Below, in pieces: positions 31,301 to 46,300 of a stretch of DNA of 64,000 nucleotides. This DNA is from Ctena decussata (lineage: Eukaryota > Mollusca > Bivalvia > Lucinida > Lucinidae), in contig OZ022500.1 of assembly GCA_963989385.1 (NCBI GenBank), forward strand, positions 23,760,460 to 23,824,459, written 5' to 3'. The notes under the pieces were generated by a model. The model did not search any database, was not told the origin of the DNA, and was given only the letters and a program-made list of their open reading frames with translations. Numbering within the stretch: position 1 is the first letter of the stretch; each line of letters starts with the position of its first letter. Position numbers and translations under genes: made by a program.

Positions 31301-34300
31301 CTAACAGCTTCTTACATTTTTTGGCCAGGATATTGCAGTATATTAAAATACGCTTGAAAATCTAACGTTTCAATATAAAACTAACAATGTTGTTAGTTTT
31401 GAATAACTGGGCCCAGGCCATATGCTTATTTCATGTTTTCATGAATCACACGACTTACTTCCAGCACACAAAGCATGCCACAGCTATGATGATCAGGATC
31501 AGTAGGAATGCTCCCACAGCAATGCTGACTGGTATGGCAATATCCAGAGGCTTGTCAGACAGGTCCTCTGCATCTGTAATATAGAAAATAACAAATTTCA
31601 AATACAAACTGGCCCCGAGGTTTTAAAACTTTTTTTCGTGCTCAACTCAGCTGAGCATTTAATTTTCAAGATATAGCTCAGTTCAGCCGAGCATGAAATT
31701 TTCTCTGCTGATAAATATGAAAATGCAAACTAATGTTGGCATTTTCATATTCATAAGCAGAGAAAAGAAATTTTCTCTGCTGCTAAATATGAAAATGCCA
31801 ACATTTTTCTCTGCTTATGAATATGAAAATGCCAACATTAGTTAGTTAGCATTTTCATATTTATCAGCAGAGAAACTTTCATGCTCAGCTTCACTGAGCA
31901 TGAAAACAACTGTACTTATCCGGTAAAATGTCATGCTAAGCTGAGTTGAGCATGAAAAAAGTTTTATAACCGCAGGACCTGGTTGTCCATTTCAGCTGAA
32001 GTTGGTCATCATGACCTAGCTTTGCCGAAAGTTACCTGGAGTGCAGAGATTTTATGCTGTAGTGATTATAGTGCTCTTGATAAGAATGTGTAACAGGGAT
32101 TTTAATGATGTATGTTGTGACCCCTCTTTGAACTGGGTCTAATCTTCAAGGAAAGTGAAAAGAATTTGCTCCCTGGGGGAGGGAATTCATTCCTTTATGA
32201 GTTACCCCCAATTTTCAAGTTATACAGTTAGCATTGTTAAAGTACAGAGTATAATCAACTTTTGGATCTGTAAAAGGTTATGGAAACTGTAAAATGTCAT
32301 GGAAAAATCAGGAAAAAGTCAGGGAATTTTGAAGTGGAGGAAAAGTGGTAACCCTGGGTGAGACAATTATCACACCCAAGAACTTTAAACAGCCCACAGT
32401 CCCTTTCTGCTGCTGTGGTAGGGTATTAGCTTCCAAAAGGAATCAAATTAAGTGAGATTTTTTTAGAGAGGCTGTATGTGTATGACTTACCAACTCTGTC
32501 CTCACACGTGTCTCCTCTGTACCACTCTCCACAGTCACATGATATTGGTGGTCCAATGTTACACGTGCCTCCATTCTTGCAGTAACCAAGGTCACACAGA
32601 TCTGTAAATATACAAGTGTGTGTACAATTAACACATATGGCTATCTCTCCATGTTTTATGCCAATTTTAGAAATGGAGAAAATTTTGAGACTTTCTGTTT
32701 GATTCCGTGGACAACATAGCTCATCCACAATCTGATCTTCTCTTACTTTCCTTTAAGAGCTGACCTCCACAGAAAAGGAAGGTGAAAATGAAAATGGCTG
32801 CACCACTTCGCCTGAAAGTTTACTCATTCGCCTTAATCCTCTATTGATCAGTGGACTTGACCATCCTTATCATATGGATGAGTCCATTTCTAAATCTGTC
32901 AGAGTACTAAGTCTGAATTAACCTATGAGTGTCTATTGATTCTCCACCTTGACAAAGCTTCCTCAATAATGACAACCTGAAAACTTCAAGTAAATGTACG
33001 CAAAACAGCCTTTTCACTCATCTATCACCTATAACAACAATAGTCAAAAGCAAACTGTATTCCTTTGGTTATAAGACAGGGGGTTCCCCTCCAAAACACC
33101 CCAAATTCTAGATCTGTCTTATAAGACAGATCTAGATTTTTGGGATTGTTTTGGGAGGAAAAAATCCATGTTACAGCTGAATAATACAAGACTGACTTAG
33201 CTATCTGGGGTCATTTTGGCTGTGTGAAGGCCTGTCTTATAACCAAAAATACATTATGATTATGATCAATGCTCCAAAATGAAAGCGTATCTCAAATACA
33301 AACCTTGAAAATACAGAATGAACATTTCTTACAACATATTTTTGAACAAACAAGACATTATAATATCACATATAAGAAATATAAAAGATACTACTACGAG
33401 TATTGTTCAGAAAGTCATACCCATACCAGTTATATGAGCCACAACATGACAAAATGAGCAAACTGGCATGTGTGCCCAGTGAAGACCCAGATCAGCCTGG
33501 GCATCTGCCCAGTCTGATCAGGGTGAGCTGATGTGAGATAATAATTTTTTGCTGGAAAAATGCGAGGAGCTTTTGCACTGCTGCAAAAGGTCCTGAATTT
33601 TTTTTTCAGCAAAAAAAAAGGCAGTGTTTTTGCACACTGTATGTTTGGTCATTTGTTTTGAACAAGTGGGTCCAGAGCTTCAGATAAGGTTAGGCTGTTG
33701 GGATATTTCTGAGATAGTTTTCCTTATTTCTCCATGAAAAAGGGGTTGAGACCCCCCTCATAGAATTAGGGGTCACAATGTGTGTTTTTATGGAGACACA
33801 TGGAAATTTATCCTTAAATTCGCCATTTCACCAATTCTTATCTAGAGCACTGAAAATTATAAGATGGACACACAAGTTAGATTAACACTTTAAGCTCGAG
33901 AGATGAAAATAGCAGAATTTGCAAACAGTGTAGATCCTGATGAGGCAGCTCATAGTGAGCTGCATCATCTAGATCTGCACTGTTTGCTCTCTAGTCTTTG
34001 AATAGCATGAAATAAACACTAGATCTACACTGTTTGCTCTCTAGTCTTCGAATTCTCAATATGAGATAGCATGAAATAAACATTTTTTTAAATTTTAGTG
34101 AATTTTGTCATCTGCGTTTTGGCCCTTAATGTCATACTGACACTGATACAACTTTTTGTTTTCAACATTGTGAACCATCTTCATATGGACAGATGGGGAT
34201 TTAATGCAAAGAGCCTTTCATTATCACCCTCCCATTATCCTAATATAACTGAAATACAGGTGAAAACTAGACAATCACTAAAGGTGATGAATGCCCCCGC

Positions 34301-37300
34301 CATATGCCTCACTAGAAAAGTAATGTGTTAAAACATATTTGTGTGAAGTTACATCAAAATCTGTCAATAAATAAAGGTGCTAGAGGGATGACTGAGTTTT
34401 TCTTAAAAATAGCAACTGTGACCTTGACCTTGGAACTACAACCCTGAAAGGTTAACTTGTCCAAGATATTGTCATACTTAATATATGTGAGAAGTTCTAT
34501 CAAAATCAGTTAATAAATAAAGACGCTAGAACCATGACAAAGATTTACATGTACCTATAATAGCATCTGTGACCTTGACCTTGGACCTACAATGATGAAA
34601 CGTAAATTTGTCCCAGATATTGTCAAGCTAAATATTTGTGTCAAGTTATGCCAAAATCATTCTAGAGGGATGACAGCATATTTTCTAAAATAGCAAATAT
34701 GACCTTGACAATTACCCTGAAATTCTGGATCACGAACTTGTCCAAGATAATGTCACACTAAACATTTGAGTGAAATTACATCAAAATTGTCAATGAATAG
34801 AGGAGTAGAGGAATGATAACGTTTTTTTCTAAAAATAGCAAATGTGACCTTGACATTGGACCTGCGGTGCTGAAAAAGTAACTTATTCAAGATATTGTTA
34901 TACTTAACATTTATGTGAAGTTACATCAAAATCGATCTATAAATGAAAGCGCTGGAGCAATGCCCTAGTTTTTCTGAAAATAGCAACTGTGACCTTGACC
35001 TTCATCCTACAAACCTGAAACGCAAAGTTGTTCAAGGTACTGTCATACCCAATAAAGCTGTGATGTAATACCAAAATCTGTTAATAAATGAGGCCGCTAG
35101 AGCGACGATAAAAGGTGAGATTGTATTTAAGCTATGGAAATATGGTCAAAATATGTATATTATTCAAGGGGACATAATTCTGCGATAAAGACTGACTGAA
35201 AGTTCTGTTTCCTTTATGCACATGTTCAATGCATGTCTGAACTGTGTTGCAAGTTTCAAATCCCTACATCAAATACTATTGGAGGAGTTGCAGAGACAAG
35301 AACAGTACTACAAAGTGTGAAATATGGTCAAAATATGCATGTTATTCAAGGGGATGTAATTCTGCCATAATGACCTGGATCAAAGTTCTGTTTCCTTTAT
35401 GCACATGTTCAATGCATGTCTGAACTGTGTTACAAGTTCCAAATCCCTACATCAAATACAATTGGAGGGGTTGCAGAGACAAGAACAGTACTACAAATGT
35501 GAAATATGGTCAAAATATTTGTTATTCAAGGGGACATAATTCTGCAATAAAGATCTTAAATAAAGTTCTGTTTCCTTTATGCACATGTTCAATGCATGTC
35601 TGAACTGTGTTGCAAGTTTCAACTCCCTACATTAAATACTGTAGGAGGAGTTGCGGAGACAAGAACAGTACTCAAATGTGAAATATGGTTATAAAATGTA
35701 TATTATTCAAGGGGACATAATTCTGCAACCATGACCTTAATCAAAGTTCTGTTTCCTTTATGCACATGTTCAATGCATGTCTGAACTGTGTTGCAAGTTT
35801 CAACTCCCTATATCAAATACTATTGGAGGAGTTGCGGAGACAAGAACAGTACTCAGATGTGAAATATGGTCAAAATATGTTTATTATTCAAGGGGACATA
35901 ATTCTGCAATAAGGATCTTAATCAAAGTTATGTTTCCTTTATGCACATGTTCAATGCATGTCTGAACTGTGTTCCAAGTTTCAACTCCCTGCATCGAATA
36001 CTGTAGGAGGAGTTGCGGAGACAAGAACAGTACTACAAAGTGTGACGGACGTACGTACGTATGCACTGACGGACAAGGGCAAAACTATATGCCCCTCCCC
36101 ACTTTGTGGCGGTGGGGGCATAAAAAAACATTAAACTGAAAATCATCCATACATAATAGGAACATAATAGGAGTTAAGTTTAAAATCAAAAGTAAAATTC
36201 ATACATGAAAACAAGCTATCACAGGAATTGAATACATTGTCTACATTTATTGTTGTAAAGAATTCTAAGAAAAATTTCACTAGCTTGTTAAACTACCTTA
36301 ATCCAGCTTTCAATGACAGTCAGATGTTTTTCGCTTTTTTACCTTAGCCCTTAAAGCGCCAAAAAATAAAATTGTTGAATTGGCAAACAGTGTAGATCCA
36401 GATGAGGTGGCTCATAATGAGCCACCTCATCTGAATCTACACTGTTTGCCCTCTAGTGTTCGAATTCTCAATATGGTATCACTTGAACGAGACATTTTTT
36501 GAAATTCTGCAGACGTAAATTTTGTCGTCAGCTTTTTGGCGCATTAAGGGTTAATTTGTTAACTTCACATTAAGAAACTTCTATACCGGCTTTTATGTTC
36601 TGTGCAACTCTTAAATATAAAGGTTTCATAGAAACTATTGAGGATATATCAACAAAGTCCATACTTTTATACTTTTTTTCACCATGAGAGTTGTTAAATG
36701 CAGAATTTATTGAAAGCAAAATTTCTTGACTGTTGAGAAAGTTGACCTAAAGTATATACATATAGCACAAAACAAATTTGTAATGAGAAAATGAGAGTAT
36801 CTATAATAAAGTAACAAGGGCTTCGCAAGCGGCACATAATACGCCCGTTTAAATGTCATAAAGCAGTAACAGAATGAACAAAATTGCTTACAAAAGGATA
36901 GACCGACAAAGTGGAACAAGGGGGATAACCTAAACATACTAGAGAGACCTTTTTTGGTTGTACTATATTCCCTTGAAATGATTTTTTTTTATAATATACA
37001 TACCATTTATTTCGAATGGTTAAGGAGTTAGAGTAAACAGGAAATTTATGCAAGAGCAGATAATTCAGTAAGTAAGCCAGAGTTATGGTCCATGTTCAGG
37101 ATACACTGCCCCATTATTATACACATTCCTACAAAGCTTCATTCAAATATTTCAAAAGGTTCAGGAGATATGGAATGAATGAGAAACACCTGAAAAAAAA
37201 CTAATCAAATGGAGGTTACTCCAAAATTAAGAAAGAGGGAGCAACCATTCTTATATATGACACATTGTCTTGTGATCATGCACATTGCTATAAAGTTTCA

Positions 37301-40300
37301 TCATGATTTTCCAAACGGTTACCAAGTTATGGCAGGCACAAGAGAAGTATACACAAAAATAGGCTCAAAGTACTAATGAAATGGACGTAACTCTAAAACT
37401 AAGAAAGGGAGAGCAACCATTTTTGTACGCGACACATCGTTAGGACTTCATACACATTGCTATGAAGTTTTATAAAGATATCCCAAACGGTTATCTAGTT
37501 ATGGCGCCCACAAGACTTGCAGGGAAAAAATTGATCAAAGGGGCATAACTTTGAAACTAAGAAAGGGGGAGCAACCATTCTTGTACGCGACACGTTCCCC
37601 CAACCTAATACATATGCCTATAAAATTTCATGAAGATATCCCAAATGGTTACTGAGTTATGGCGTGCACAAGAATGTTTACGTACGGACGGACGGACAGC
37701 GCCACGACATAATACGTCCGTTTTTCCAAAACGGGCGTATAAAAAGTAAAATCTCCTTTAACACTCAAAGCATCAGAAAAGAAAATAGTCGAATTTGGAA
37801 ACAGGGTAGATCCAGAAGAGGTGGCTCATAATGAGCCACCTCATCTGCAGCTACACTGTTTACCCTCTACATTTGAATTCTCAACAAGATATAGCTTGAG
37901 CAGAACGTTTTTTGAAAGTTTGCAGATGTAAATTTAGTCGTCTGCTTCGCTGATGCTTTATGTGGTAAAAGATATTTGCCATATTTAAAGCTTGGTTCCT
38001 TCTTTGTGTTGTGTTACGTGGTTATGCATGTACATTGTCACCTTTGTATGTCTTAGCTGTGTGCACACATCAAGGGTGAATGTGCAAATAGTGTAACTTG
38101 CAGAACTTTTGCAAATGCTTGCTTTTGTGAAATAGTGTTAAAGGAAATACACAGGCAGTTTTGAATTTGCAATTTTCATTAAGTTTTTTGGGCTGATACA
38201 GCCCATAAGCATTTGGTGACAGTTTTTCTCAGTGTGTATAGTGTTTTGCATGCACAAGTACAGGTTTGCCAGTTTGATAAGGGGGATGCCAAGGTGGATG
38301 TTCAGTCACATTGCAATCACCAACCCCCACCCTGATACTGCTTTTTCCAGCTCAGAGCACACTGGGTGCAGATTCCCTGGTCTACTGGATTGGAAATATC
38401 CATCAGACATGTGCCAGGAGTCCAACCTGTGCATCCTGTATGAAAGGCGGAAATCCTATCCACTAGGCCAGGCATATGCCATATATTCATGTTGTCAAAA
38501 GCTTCTTCATAATTACTACCATAACTACCAAAATATTGGGACATAATACCCTACTAAACAGTGCAGACCCAGATCAAACTGTTCCAACAGTGCTACATAA
38601 TAAAATCAGCTTGTTTTAAGGTGAATGGATATACTTTTAGAGGCAGCAACTACAATTTTTATTTTTACCTCCCTTACTGCTTTTAAAGGAAAGAAATGAC
38701 TCCCCTTGGTGCATATTCTTTCCTCTACCAGTAGTTTCCCTTTTGGGAGGGCTTTATTCTCCTGGGAAGCAAGCAGAAAGTCACAAAAGTTGTGCCCCTT
38801 TGTAAAAATGGCCAAAAAACTTGAGGTGTATCCATCAACCTGAACTGTAGAATTTCGCTGAGATTTCCCAATATTCATGGTAATTGTGGTAAGACATCCA
38901 ATGCTCTGAAATTCTGTGAGAGTTTGTCTCACAGTTTAACCTTAAAACACCAAACAAGAGGCCCACGGGCCACAAAGCTCACCAGATCTCTAGCTCAAAA
39001 TTGCTATCACATTTGTATAGGCTTGCAATTGTACAGGCTAATACAAAGTATACAACTGCAAAGTCTCAGTCTGACAGTATGTTGAGTTGACAACAAAATA
39101 CATAGCTAGTTTCCACATTTGATTGTCGTGGAAACCAAAAAGGATAATTTTCAAAGGATTTTTGCTATTTTTTTCCTTTTGGTTGCCATGGCAACTGATC
39201 AAAATGAGCAGTGTAAAGAAAAAAAATATAGAGCTGATAGAAGACCACTCAAGGAATATTTCTAAAAATGTAAGCTCAGAATATCTGCAATGGCTTAGCA
39301 ATGAAGCCCTTTTTTCCATTATAACAATTCCATACCTAACGTGTCCTTTGGTCAATGACAATCGAGAACATAAAATCTGTAAAGGCTAATATAACTAGTA
39401 TGTCTATGAAGTCTATGCCTCATAGAGCATATGATATCTGAGAATATAATTTAAGTTTTTTTTTGTTTTTTTTTCTCATGTTGGTTTCCATGGCAACCAA
39501 TAAAAAGAGCAGTGGGCCAAAAAACATATAGCTGATAAAGCCTTCTCAAGGTACATTTCTATAAAAGTTTTGTCAAAATATCTGCAATGGCTAGGCAGTA
39601 AATGCCATTTTTCAATTTTTCCCCATTATAAGTCTATGGGAACTCTAAGTTGCCTTAGCAACCAAACTAGAGAGCTTATTTTCATAAAAAACACAAACTT
39701 TCAATCCCCCAGCCCAAGGATGCTACAGATGAAATATGTGCCCAGTCGGCCTAGTGGCTTCAGAGGAGATGTTGTTTGAAAGTATTTTTTTGTTAATTTT
39801 TTACATTTGAGTTTCCATGGCAACCAATAAAAAGAGCAATGGGCCAAGAAAACATATAGCTGATAGAAGACTTTTCAAGGAACATTTCTATAAACGTTTT
39901 GTCAAAATATCTGCAATGGCTTGGCAGTAAATGCCATTTTTCAATTTTCCCCATTATAAGTCTATGGGAAGTCTAAGTTGCCATAGCAACCAAACTGAAC
40001 AGCGGATTTTCATAAAAAACACAAACTTTCAATTCCTCAGCCCAAGGATGCTACAGATGAAATATGGGCATAGTCGGCCTAGTGACTTCAGAGGAGATAA
40101 TTTTTAAATATTTTTTTGTAAACTTTTTACATTTTAGTTTCCATGGCAACCAATAAAAAAGCAATGGGCCAAAAAACATATAGCTGATAGAAGACATCTC
40201 AAGAAACAGTTCTATAAAAGTTTTGTCAAAATATCTGCAATGGCTTGGCAGTAAATGCCATTTTTCAATTTTCCCCATTATAAGTCTATGGGAAGTCTAA

Positions 40301-43300
40301 GTTGCCATAGCAACCAAACTGAACAGCGGATTTTCATAAAAAACATAAATTTTCAATCCCCCAGCCCAAGGATGTTACAGATGAAATTTGGGCCCAATCG
40401 GCCATGTGGCTTCAGAGGAGATGTTGTTTGAAAGTGTTGACAGACGACGACATACGACGACAGATGACGACGACGGACAATTGCCTATCCTATAAGCTCC
40501 CCCGGAGCCTTCGGCTCTGGTGAGCTAAAAAAGTCTATGTCTGCAAAATTCAAAAACATATTTCGTTTAAGATATATCATTTTGAAAATTCAGAGATTAG
40601 ACTGCAAACTGCATAGATCCAGATGAGGTGGATCATTATGAGCCACCTCATCTGGATCTATACTGTTTGCAAATCTAAGTATTTTAATATATTTGGTGCT
40701 TCAAGTGTTTATTATTAGATTAGGTGTGCATGTTATATACATATCTTTCAAGTAAAAGCAAAATCTAAAAGTTAGTTCTAAAATGGCTTAATGTCTAAAA
40801 GTATTAGGACAGCAGATAGAGGATCCACTGGGCAAACACCTCTATGTTTTTCCGTCATTTTTATGAGGGGATCAATTCCTCCATTTTTTTCACCATTTTT
40901 ACAAGGGAACAATTTTGGTGACTCCCTGTCTGCTTCCGTGGATGACATAGCCCTTCCAAAATGGGGTCTACTCTTAAAGGAAATAACTGCTCCTGCAAAG
41001 CAAATTCTTTCCTTTGAGTTGAGGCCCACTGAGAAGGGAGCCAAAAATGAAAATGACAGAGTTACTTCTCCTGAAGGTGTACCCATTCACTTTGAATCCT
41101 GTGAGATTAGGTATGTATGCATGTCTATCAAGTTAAAGTATTGTATGACTATAAAAGCTAGCCTTAAAATGGCTAAAAGCCTGAAAGTAAACATATATGA
41201 ACAGTAGATAGCAGATATACTGTGAGATTTTATCCCACAGTTTGAGATAAGGAGTGTATGTATATATTTCAGACTGTACTTCTTCTAATAAATGCCCTCT
41301 TTCTGATAAATCTCCCAACTGTTTTTTTTTTTTTTTAAGTGACTTAATTCCACATGGAATGGCTCTAGACAACTGAAATTTGTCATATACCCCTAATGTG
41401 CTTAAGTACTGGGACACAAAACCATTATCGTAATTTTCCGTTTGTTCCAAATGGAAAATTAGTGGTGTTAGGTGTACCAAAATTTAAGCACATCAGGGTA
41501 TTTCCCAAATTTTGTGTCAAGAATGCTAGTCATAGAATCTAAATTGCAATATCCCCAGAGCATTTATTAGAGGAAATACTGTTTTTCATGTACAAGCATC
41601 TAAAAGTCTAACAATAAAAGTATATGGACAGCAAATATCAGATCCACTGCATAAAATCTTGTGAGACTTTGTCTCACAGTGTGATATTAGGTGTGTATGG
41701 ATATATTTACAGTCAATTCTTGATATCTCAAAGTCAAATTTCATCCCAAAATACTGATATCTCAAAGTAAATTTTCTGGTTCCAGAAAATTTACTATGAG
41801 ATATCAGAAGTTTTAGATAACAGGAGTTGAAATATAAATATAAATAAGAAATTAGTCTAGGCTGTATTCTTTGATATAAGAGGACACTTTGAGATACCAG
41901 TGTTCGAGATATCGAGAGTTGACTGTATCAAGTAAAAGCATCTAAAACTCTAACAATAAAAATATATGGACAGCAAATAGAAGATCCTCTACATAAAATC
42001 CAGTCAGACTTTTCTCACAATGTGAGATTAGATGTGCATGTACGTATATATTAAATACAAGAGTCTAAAACTCTATGAACAGCAGATAGCAGATGTACTG
42101 CACAAAACCCTATGAGACTTTGTCTCACGGTGTGAGATTAGGTGTGTATGTATGTATATGTTAATAAAAGCATCTAAAAGTCTAACAATAAAAGTATATA
42201 GACAGCAGAGAGCATATCCACTGCAAAAAAACCCTGAGACTTTGTCTCACAGTGTGAGATTAGGTGTGTATGTATGTATACATTAATAAAAGCATCTAAA
42301 AGTCTAACAATAAAAATATATAGGCAGCAAATGGCAGATTCTCTGCACAAAATTCTGAGACTTAGATTAGATGTGTATGTATATAGCTATCAAGGAAAAG
42401 CATCTAAAACTCTAATTATAAAGTATATGGACAGCAGATAGGTTGAAACACGGTTATATATTGACATAAAATCCTTAGAAGTGCTTATAAGGATTTTCTG
42501 TCTATTTATAACTGTTAAATCTTTAAATAACATGTTTGTCCATTTTGCACTAGATGAAACCTTGCAAATGGTTGAAACAACGTTCATATCTATCAATGAT
42601 GATTCAATGTTGTTTCAACATTACATTGTGTATCAAGCCTCCCAGTGGACACACAGTACTGAAACAACATTGAAGCAACATTGATTCAATGTCATGACAT
42701 TGAATCAATGTTGCTTCAATGTTGTTTCAGTATTGTGTACCTCCTGGGCTATTAGATCTTTTACAGAGCTGTGATTTAAGAGAGAATTCTATTTTAGGAG
42801 GGGTTTTCATGACAATTCTGAGATTATTCCTGAGCTTGGTCTAATAAGTGGATACAACATATGAGAAATAACACAAGAAAGGATATATCATAATATGCCC
42901 AAACTGTGGATCTCAGATCAGTATGCACATTTATGCAGTCTGATCAGAGACTTTCCTGTTTGCAACCTTAACCATGAATCCTGAGCAACCTAATCCTGTG
43001 TAATCCTCATCCTGAGCAAACCTGATCCTGAGGAATCTACATATCTCAGAATTATCATTGAAACCACATGGACTCTGGTAATATGGACTTTTTTTGGTAA
43101 AGGTGAATGGGTACAATTTTCAGGGGAAGGAACTCTGCAATTTTCTGTCTTCCTACCTTCTCCAAGGGGGTCAACTCTTAAAGGAAAGAATTTGCTCCAA
43201 TAGGAGCAAAAATTTACCTGTAAGAAGTAAGAATAGACCTTGTTTTAAAAGTGCTACACTGGAGCGCCGTTATACCGCGGACCGATATATCGCGGAAATC

Positions 43301-46300
43301 AGTAAAACGCGGTTGTCCTGTGGCTCCCAAATTTTTTCTACAGATCGCGGATTTTTCGACGGTTTCCGTCGGTGTTCACGACATTGGAATGGAAAATAAC
43401 CATTAAAAGTTAATTGGGTTGTTTACATAATTTTAATTTTAATAACCATTAAAAGTTAATTGGGTTGTTTACATAATTTTAATCAACAGCGTGTCAAAAG
43501 TTATCACAGACAATCAAAGCGTCGGTTGTCTTGCCAAGGTGTGAAAGACTTCGATAATTAGCGCATATCACGTGTCACCAATTAGCGAAGGTCGCCTCAT
43601 ATACACATTACACAAGCCGACGCTCAGGAAAAAGGCTGTGCATAGCAGTCACTGATTACTTCCAAAGAAAAGATTATAAAAGAATTTTATAAATGGAAAA
43701 AACAAAGCTTAAACCCGATTTGGTTATCTGTAGGCTGCTTAGAGTTTTTTTAGGCAACGTCAGTACTTGCGCAAATAAGTATATTTTATTCGTCCGAAGG
43801 TACCTTTTTGCAAGTGTATATACAAGGGAATTAACTCGAACAAGTCTACTTTCGCTCAATCGGACATCCTCATCGATATAGGTTTAATTCAGGATACGGA
43901 ATTGGCCGATGTGTTACGATTGTACTTTGCTTTGTAAATGGTTTTCAACTGTTTTGCAGCGCATTTTTCACAATAAGTAAGAACATAGGGACTGAAAGCT
44001 TACTTCAGTGATGACTTTCGTTGTGTCAGGTAAGCAGTAAACATGTCTATCTACCTCGTAAGGGCTAAATAAGCGCTACGAACATGTAAACATGGGGTTT
44101 TTCATTAGTGGGTGGGGTATTTCTGTGAAGATCGTTATTACGCGTGATCACTTATAACGCGGTTCGATTTTATGTCTCCCGACACCCGCGTTATAACGGC
44201 AAACAGACAGTCACCCAAGTTGTTTCCCTTCATAAAAAAACATAAAAGTGTACCCATAAACCTAAGATATGCAGGGTGGTTGTTTTGTTAAGTAGCGATC
44301 CTGCATACTATTATAGTGTAGTAATAATACTACAATGTGACAGTATGCAGAAAGGAGCTTCACCCCTTATTGCAGTGTAGTTTAACCAAAAAATCCATAT
44401 CTGGCTCAAAACCTTGTGATCCAAACCCTTCCTTGTCTGAAGCCTGATTTACACTATCCTACAGCAAGACTTACTAATACACGCAGTTCTATCATCATTT
44501 GAATCACTATCGACACATCTCAGACATGTCGACTGTCCAGAATTAGGCTGATATTGCCCAGCGGGGCAAAGCTCACACTGAGTTGTAGACGAACTTGAGT
44601 ACGTTCCTGGCACACACTCTGTTTTAAGTTAGAAATACATTTAAGAATATGGAATAGACACTTGTTAGAATCACTTCACTGGACTGATTTCAATCGTTTT
44701 CATAACTAAATAATGTAACCAAACTTGCACAAATAAACAAACATATATGTATTCTCTAATAAGACACATAAGTTATTATCTTTGGCATTTCTATATCTGA
44801 TTTTGCCCCAAGTAATGTCCCATTCACTGTGTCCCAAGTTGTAAAACAACGGCTATTTTGTTAGCTTAACTATAATAATAATTATAAATCAATCTGTTTT
44901 CATGTGTTCGTTATTTCATGATTTTTTTTTACTGTTGGAATTACTGACAAGTTCTTGAATCTGCAGCCAAGTAAGTGTCAATCTGCAATTTCTGTTTGAG
45001 CCTCTGTGTTACAAAACTGTCAAGATACTTGATTTCATGAGCCAGTATATTCGCATATATTAGCAAGAATAAATTTGTTCCAAATTTTAACTGATTTACA
45101 GTATTCAGTCACTGCAATTATGATCTGAAAATTCTACACAGAATGTGCTATTCTAAGCATATAGAGAGTCATTTTACACAGTATTTACTGTGATTTGCCT
45201 AAATTTTGGGACACCTAAAATAACTAATTTTCAATTTGGGATAAACGGAAAAGTAATTATTCAATTTTGGGACACCTAAAATAACTTATTTTCCATTAGG
45301 GACAAATGGAAAATCAATTATTTTAGGTGTCCCAACACTTAAGTACATTATAGTATGTAGAATCATATTCACTGATATTAAATTGTTTTGACCATGCTAA
45401 CGGTACCACAAGTTTGTCTGATATGTTCTAGGTGAGAAACATCAAATCTAGTTTAGGATGGCACACCAATCCACAACTTGTCTTTGAAAATATCTCTAAA
45501 TCACACCTGGTGTGAAAATCTGTTAACTTATTATACTTACGAGTACAAGCTGTTCTGTCTGCATTAGGCTCTGTCCCAACACCACAGAGTAAACATGACG
45601 ACTGAGCTTCGTTGGGCTGGTATCGACCATCAGGGCAGGTGCGACATACGTTTTTGTCAAAATAAGTTCCGGCTCCACATGCTAAAATTAAAGCATAATT
45701 TATAAGAAAATCTATTGAAAACAATGTTTTGAAGAAATCTGAGACATTCAAGTGAATGGTTAAAAAACTATTGAAAACAAAATTGTTTTGATGAAATATG
45801 AGAAATTTATGGGAACAGTTAAACTTTAAGGCAAGCAACTCTGCCATTTTCTTTTTTGTCTCCTTTCTCAATGGCAGTCTACTCTTAAAGGAAGGAAATT
45901 TTCTCCTCTAGGAGCAATTTCTTTCCTTTAAGAACTGACCCTATTTGGAAGAGATGCAAAAAATTCAAGGAAACTCTATAGAGTTGCTTCCCTTGATAGG
46001 ACACTGTAGAGTTGCTTCCCTTGATAGTGTACCCCTTCATCTTTAGATTAACCTTGTGTGTAGGGAGATGTATGAGCCGTGACATGACAAAACCAAGTAA
46101 GTGGCATGTGCACTCAGCTAAGACTCAGATCACCCTGGGCATCCGCTCAGTGTGATCAGAGTCTTTGATGTGTGCATAAGGGGTAGCTAAGGGTCTAAGC
46201 CAATTTATGCTGAAAGTGAAGATTCAGAGTAGACTGGGCAAATGCCTAGGGTGATCTGAATTTTCATGTGGCACACATGTTACTTTGTTGGTTTTGTCAT

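Larger units (their letters stand above)
40730..42440 (+). repeat. Degenerate tandem array of about 105-130-bp units, interrupted by three MITEs
   Basis: Units contain AAGCATCTAAAAGTCTAAC, ATATGGACAGCAGATAG and GACTTTGTCTCACAGTGTGA, best seen at 41589, 41939, 42168, 42292 and 42398. MITE-7 (40818), MITE-3 (41391) and MITE-6 (41700) interrupt it. Each unit carries the small hairpin TCTCACAGTGTGAGA. Confidence 0.75.

Noticed and set aside
33920..33965. CTGATGAGG followed by a hairpin in MITE-2, resembling a second hammerhead
   Set aside because: The stem is followed by ATCATC rather than GAAA and there is no cleavage triplet in register; it is just the MITE-2 core palindrome.
35141..36045. CRISPR-like array
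   Set aside because: The whole 181-bp unit is repeated, with no alternation of short repeats and unique spacers, and the context is eukaryotic.
41133..41480. Overlapping ORFs of 115 and 138 codons near 40.8-41.5 kb
   Set aside because: They run through MITE-7, MITE-3 and tandem-array sequence in several frames and have no protein resemblance.
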